A DNA stretch of 64,000 bases from Luteimonas kalidii (GTDB lineage Bacteria; Pseudomonadota; Gammaproteobacteria; Xanthomonadales; Xanthomonadaceae): NCBI RefSeq assembly GCF_029887935.1, contig NZ_JARXRO010000014.1:509020-573019 (forward strand), written 5' to 3'. Below the pieces are notes generated by a model. That model made no database searches and was not told the DNA's origin. It was given only the letters and a program-made list of their open reading frames with translations. Positions 62,517-64,000 of the stretch are shown piece after piece. A program made the translations under genes and the position numbers. Every line of letters begins with the position of its first letter. Positions within the stretch are counted from its first letter, which is position 1.

Positions 62517-62908
62517 GCCCCACCCCACAATGCGACGAACCAGATCAGCGCGGTCAGCACCGCGGACAGCGCCAGCACCGCGTAGCCGGAGCGGTAGACG
62601 TCGGGAATCTCGAATCCCATGCCGGCATCCCACGCCAGGTGGCGGAGACCGTTAAGCAGGTGATAGACCACCGACAGCGAGACCAGGAACAGGCCGATCC
62701 TGCCCAGCGGCGAGGCCAGGCATTCGGCGGCACGCAGGTAGGCCTCGCCGCCCCGGGCGACCGCGAGCAGCCACCACGCCAGCACGAAGGCGCCCACCGA
62801 CGCGACGATGCCCGTCACACGATGCAGGAACGACATCACCGAAGTAATCTGGAAACGGTAGGTCTGCCCCAGCATGAACGGCGACAGGGGTCTTTCTCGG
62901 CGTGCCAT
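62513..62908 (-). CDS. sdhC: Succinate dehydrogenase cytochrome b556 subunit SdhC
   Basis: 131-residue anchor with three membrane helices. RPLSPFM at the N-terminus, SFLHRVTG (family SIxHRxTG) and YHLLNGLRHLAWD with H83 as the probable heme ligand match SdhC. ATG at 62908 (MARRERPLSP) is preferred to the upstream in-frame ATG at 62986. It follows the small SDHAF4-type gene by 78 bp. Confidence 0.94.
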   Translation of the reverse strand: MARRERPLSPFMLGQTYRFQITSVMSFLHRVTGIVASVGAFVLAWWLLAVARGGEAYLRAAECLASPLGRIGLFLVSLSVVYHLLNGLRHLAWDAGMGFEIPDVYRSGYAVLALSAVLTALIWFVALWGGA

Positions 62909-62986
62909 CGCTGGTCGGCTCTCCTCGCTGGCGGCCCCGGGCCGCGTGGCTGGAACGCGGCCGGATGCAGCCAGCCGCGCAGTCAT

Positions 62987-63148
62987 TCAAAAGTCGATGC
63001 AGCGACCGTTCTTTTCCCAATCGCCGTAGCGTGTCGGATCGGGACCTTCGCGGCCCCCGACTTCGGCGACAGGCCCGGCATCCGTACTCCCTGCAACAGG
63101 GTTTTCCGCCTGCGGCGGGACCGGATGCGGGGATGTGTCGCCTATCAT
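62987..63148 (-). CDS. Small DUF1674/SDHAF4-type protein
   Basis: 53-residue protein ending GPDPTRYGDWEKNGRCIDF. This C-terminal block is the hallmark of DUF1674, the family of the mitochondrial succinate dehydrogenase assembly factor SDHAF4 (Sdh8), which protects flavinated SdhA before it joins SdhB. The N-terminal part is Pro/Gly-rich and probably disordered. ATG at 63148 has GGAAGA about 8 bases upstream. It lies directly upstream of sdhC on the same strand, which supports a role in complex II assembly. It is too short for most gene finders. Confidence 0.82.
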   Translation of the reverse strand: MIGDTSPHPVPPQAENPVAGSTDAGPVAEVGGREGPDPTRYGDWEKNGRCIDF

Positions 63149-63188
63149 GTCGCGATCTTCCACGACCGAAAGTTTAGTTCCGGGGCCC

Positions 63189-64000
63189 ATGTCCGACAAG
63201 CAGCCAGGGCCGGAAGGCCGCTTTTCCGCCCTTCCCGGCATCGCCTCCGTGACCCTCGAGGGCCGCGATGCGCTCGCGTTCGCGCAGGCCCAGTTCATGA
63301 GCGACGTCGCCGCGCTGGCGCCCGGGCACTGGCACTGGAGCGGTTGGCTGACCCCCAAGGGACGCGTGATCGCACTGTTCGCGCTGCTCCGACCGTCCCC
63401 GGACACCCTGCAACTCCTGCTGCTGGATGCGGACCCGGTGGAATTCGCCGCACGGCTGCAACGCTTCGTGTTCCGCAGCAAGGTCGTGGTGCGGGTGGAC
63501 GCGGGTCTCGCCGTGTCCGGGACGTTCAAGGCCCCGACCGGGGCGGCGGGCGCACGCTTCGCCGCCACCGGTGATGGCGGTCTGGAACTCGACCTCGGCA
63601 CGCCGACGCATCCGCGCACGCTTCGTGTCGGCCCGGCGTGCGCTCACGACGACGACGACGCCCTTGCCCTCGACTGGCGCCTGGCCGACCTGGCCCACGG
63701 CCTGCCGCGCCTGACCTCCGGGCAGGCGGAGACGTGGACGCCGCAGCAGCTCTCGCTCGACCGGCTCAGGGCCTTCAGCGTCCGCAAGGGCTGCTATCCG
63801 GGCCAGGAGATCGTGGCGCGCACGCACTTCCTCGGCCAGGCCAAGCGCGGCCTGGTGCGTCTGGTGGCAAAGATGGAGATGCCCGCCGGCGACGTCGCCG
63901 GCGCCGCGGCGCCGGCACGCGTGCTGGGCCAGGTGGTCAGCCGCGCAGGCTGCGAGGCGCTGGCGGTGATGCCGCTGGATGCCGGCGATGGACCGTTCGA
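63189..64000 (+). CDS. ygfZ: Folate-binding Fe-S cluster repair protein YgfZ (partial, cut by window end)
   Basis: Tetrahydrofolate-dependent protein of the YgfZ/GcvT family that supports some Fe-S enzymes. At least 270 codons are present; the C-terminus lies beyond the window. The signature K-G-C-Y-P-G-Q-E (SVRKGCYPGQEIVARTHFLG) with its conserved cysteine is near residue 203. The N-terminal region has FAQAQFMSDVAAL and WLTPKGRVIALF. ATG at 63189 is preceded by a weak ribosome site. It is divergent from the SDHAF4-type gene with 40 bp between starts, so the two promoters must overlap or face each other. Confidence 0.92.
   Translation, partial: MSDKQPGPEGRFSALPGIASVTLEGRDALAFAQAQFMSDVAALAPGHWHWSGWLTPKGRVIALFALLRPSPDTLQLLLLDADPVEFAARLQRFVFRSKVVVRVDAGLAVSGTFKAPTGAAGARFAATGDGGLELDLGTPTHPRTLRVGPACAHDDDDALALDWRLADLAHGLPRLTSGQAETWTPQQLSLDRLRAFSVRKGCYPGQEIVARTHFLGQAKRGLVRLVAKMEMPAGDVAGAAAPARVLGQVVSRAGCEALAVMPLDAGDGPF

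Overview
The window looks like chromosomal DNA from a high-GC gammaproteobacterium of the Xanthomonadaceae/Lysobacteraceae (Xanthomonas, Lysobacter or Luteimonas type). Reasons: very high GC, smc directly followed by zipA, an otsB-GH15-otsA trehalose block, a glucose/Entner-Doudoroff operon, two large TonB-dependent receptors beside LacI-type regulators, and an sdhCDAB-sdhE-ygfX-lolC-lolD block divergent from ygfZ. I see no rRNA, tRNA, CRISPR array, phage or insertion sequence. Gene density is high, with many 4-base ATGA/GTGA overlaps.

Layout. 1-831: non-coding, with a three-copy ~133-bp tandem repeat. 832-5110: zipA and smc (minus). 5281-10331: otsA, a GH15 glucoamylase/trehalase-like enzyme, otsB and a MalK/UgpC-type ATPase (minus). 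10503-17861: GH1 beta-glucosidase, zwf, glk, pgl, edd, eda (plus). 17954-33781: a glucan locus (minus) with a membrane protein, a large discoidin-domain secreted enzyme, two ABC permeases, a lipoprotein solute-binding protein, a GH144/PF10091-type lipoprotein glucanase, an Oar-like TonB receptor, a LacI regulator and a GH3 beta-glucosidase. 34116-38482: a YciI-like protein, scpA, scpB, rluB. 38526-56298: a mannoside/N-glycan-type locus with a glycosylasparaginase, two GH92 alpha-mannosidases, a LacI regulator, a PfkB sugar kinase, a glucokinase homologue, cutC, a TonB receptor, a flavin-dependent tryptophan-halogenase-like protein and an AGE-family epimerase/mannose isomerase. 56476-63148: lolD, lolC, ygfX, sdhE, sdhBADC and a small SDHAF4/DUF1674 gene (minus). 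63189 to the edge: ygfZ (plus, cut by the window end).

How the genes work together. Two separate LacI regulons can be read from repeated operators. Regulon 1 uses TGTAAWCGNTTTCW and has four sites, in front of the GH1-zwf-glk-pgl-edd-eda operon, the GH144-ABC operon, lacI itself and bglX. It ties outer-membrane uptake, extracytoplasmic beta-glucan cleavage and ABC import to beta-glucosidases and then to Entner-Doudoroff catabolism. The GH144-type enzyme makes a beta-1,2-glucan (sophoro-oligosaccharide) substrate the most interesting hypothesis. Regulon 2 uses the palindrome TTTGGATCGATCCAAA and has five sites in two divergent promoter regions. It covers alpha-mannosidases, a receptor, an isomerase and a kinase, which together could run mannose to fructose to fructose-6-phosphate. 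A halogenase-like flavoprotein of unknown role sits inside this second locus. The succinate dehydrogenase operon carries both a SDHAF4-type small protein and SdhE, and ygfZ starts divergently beside it.
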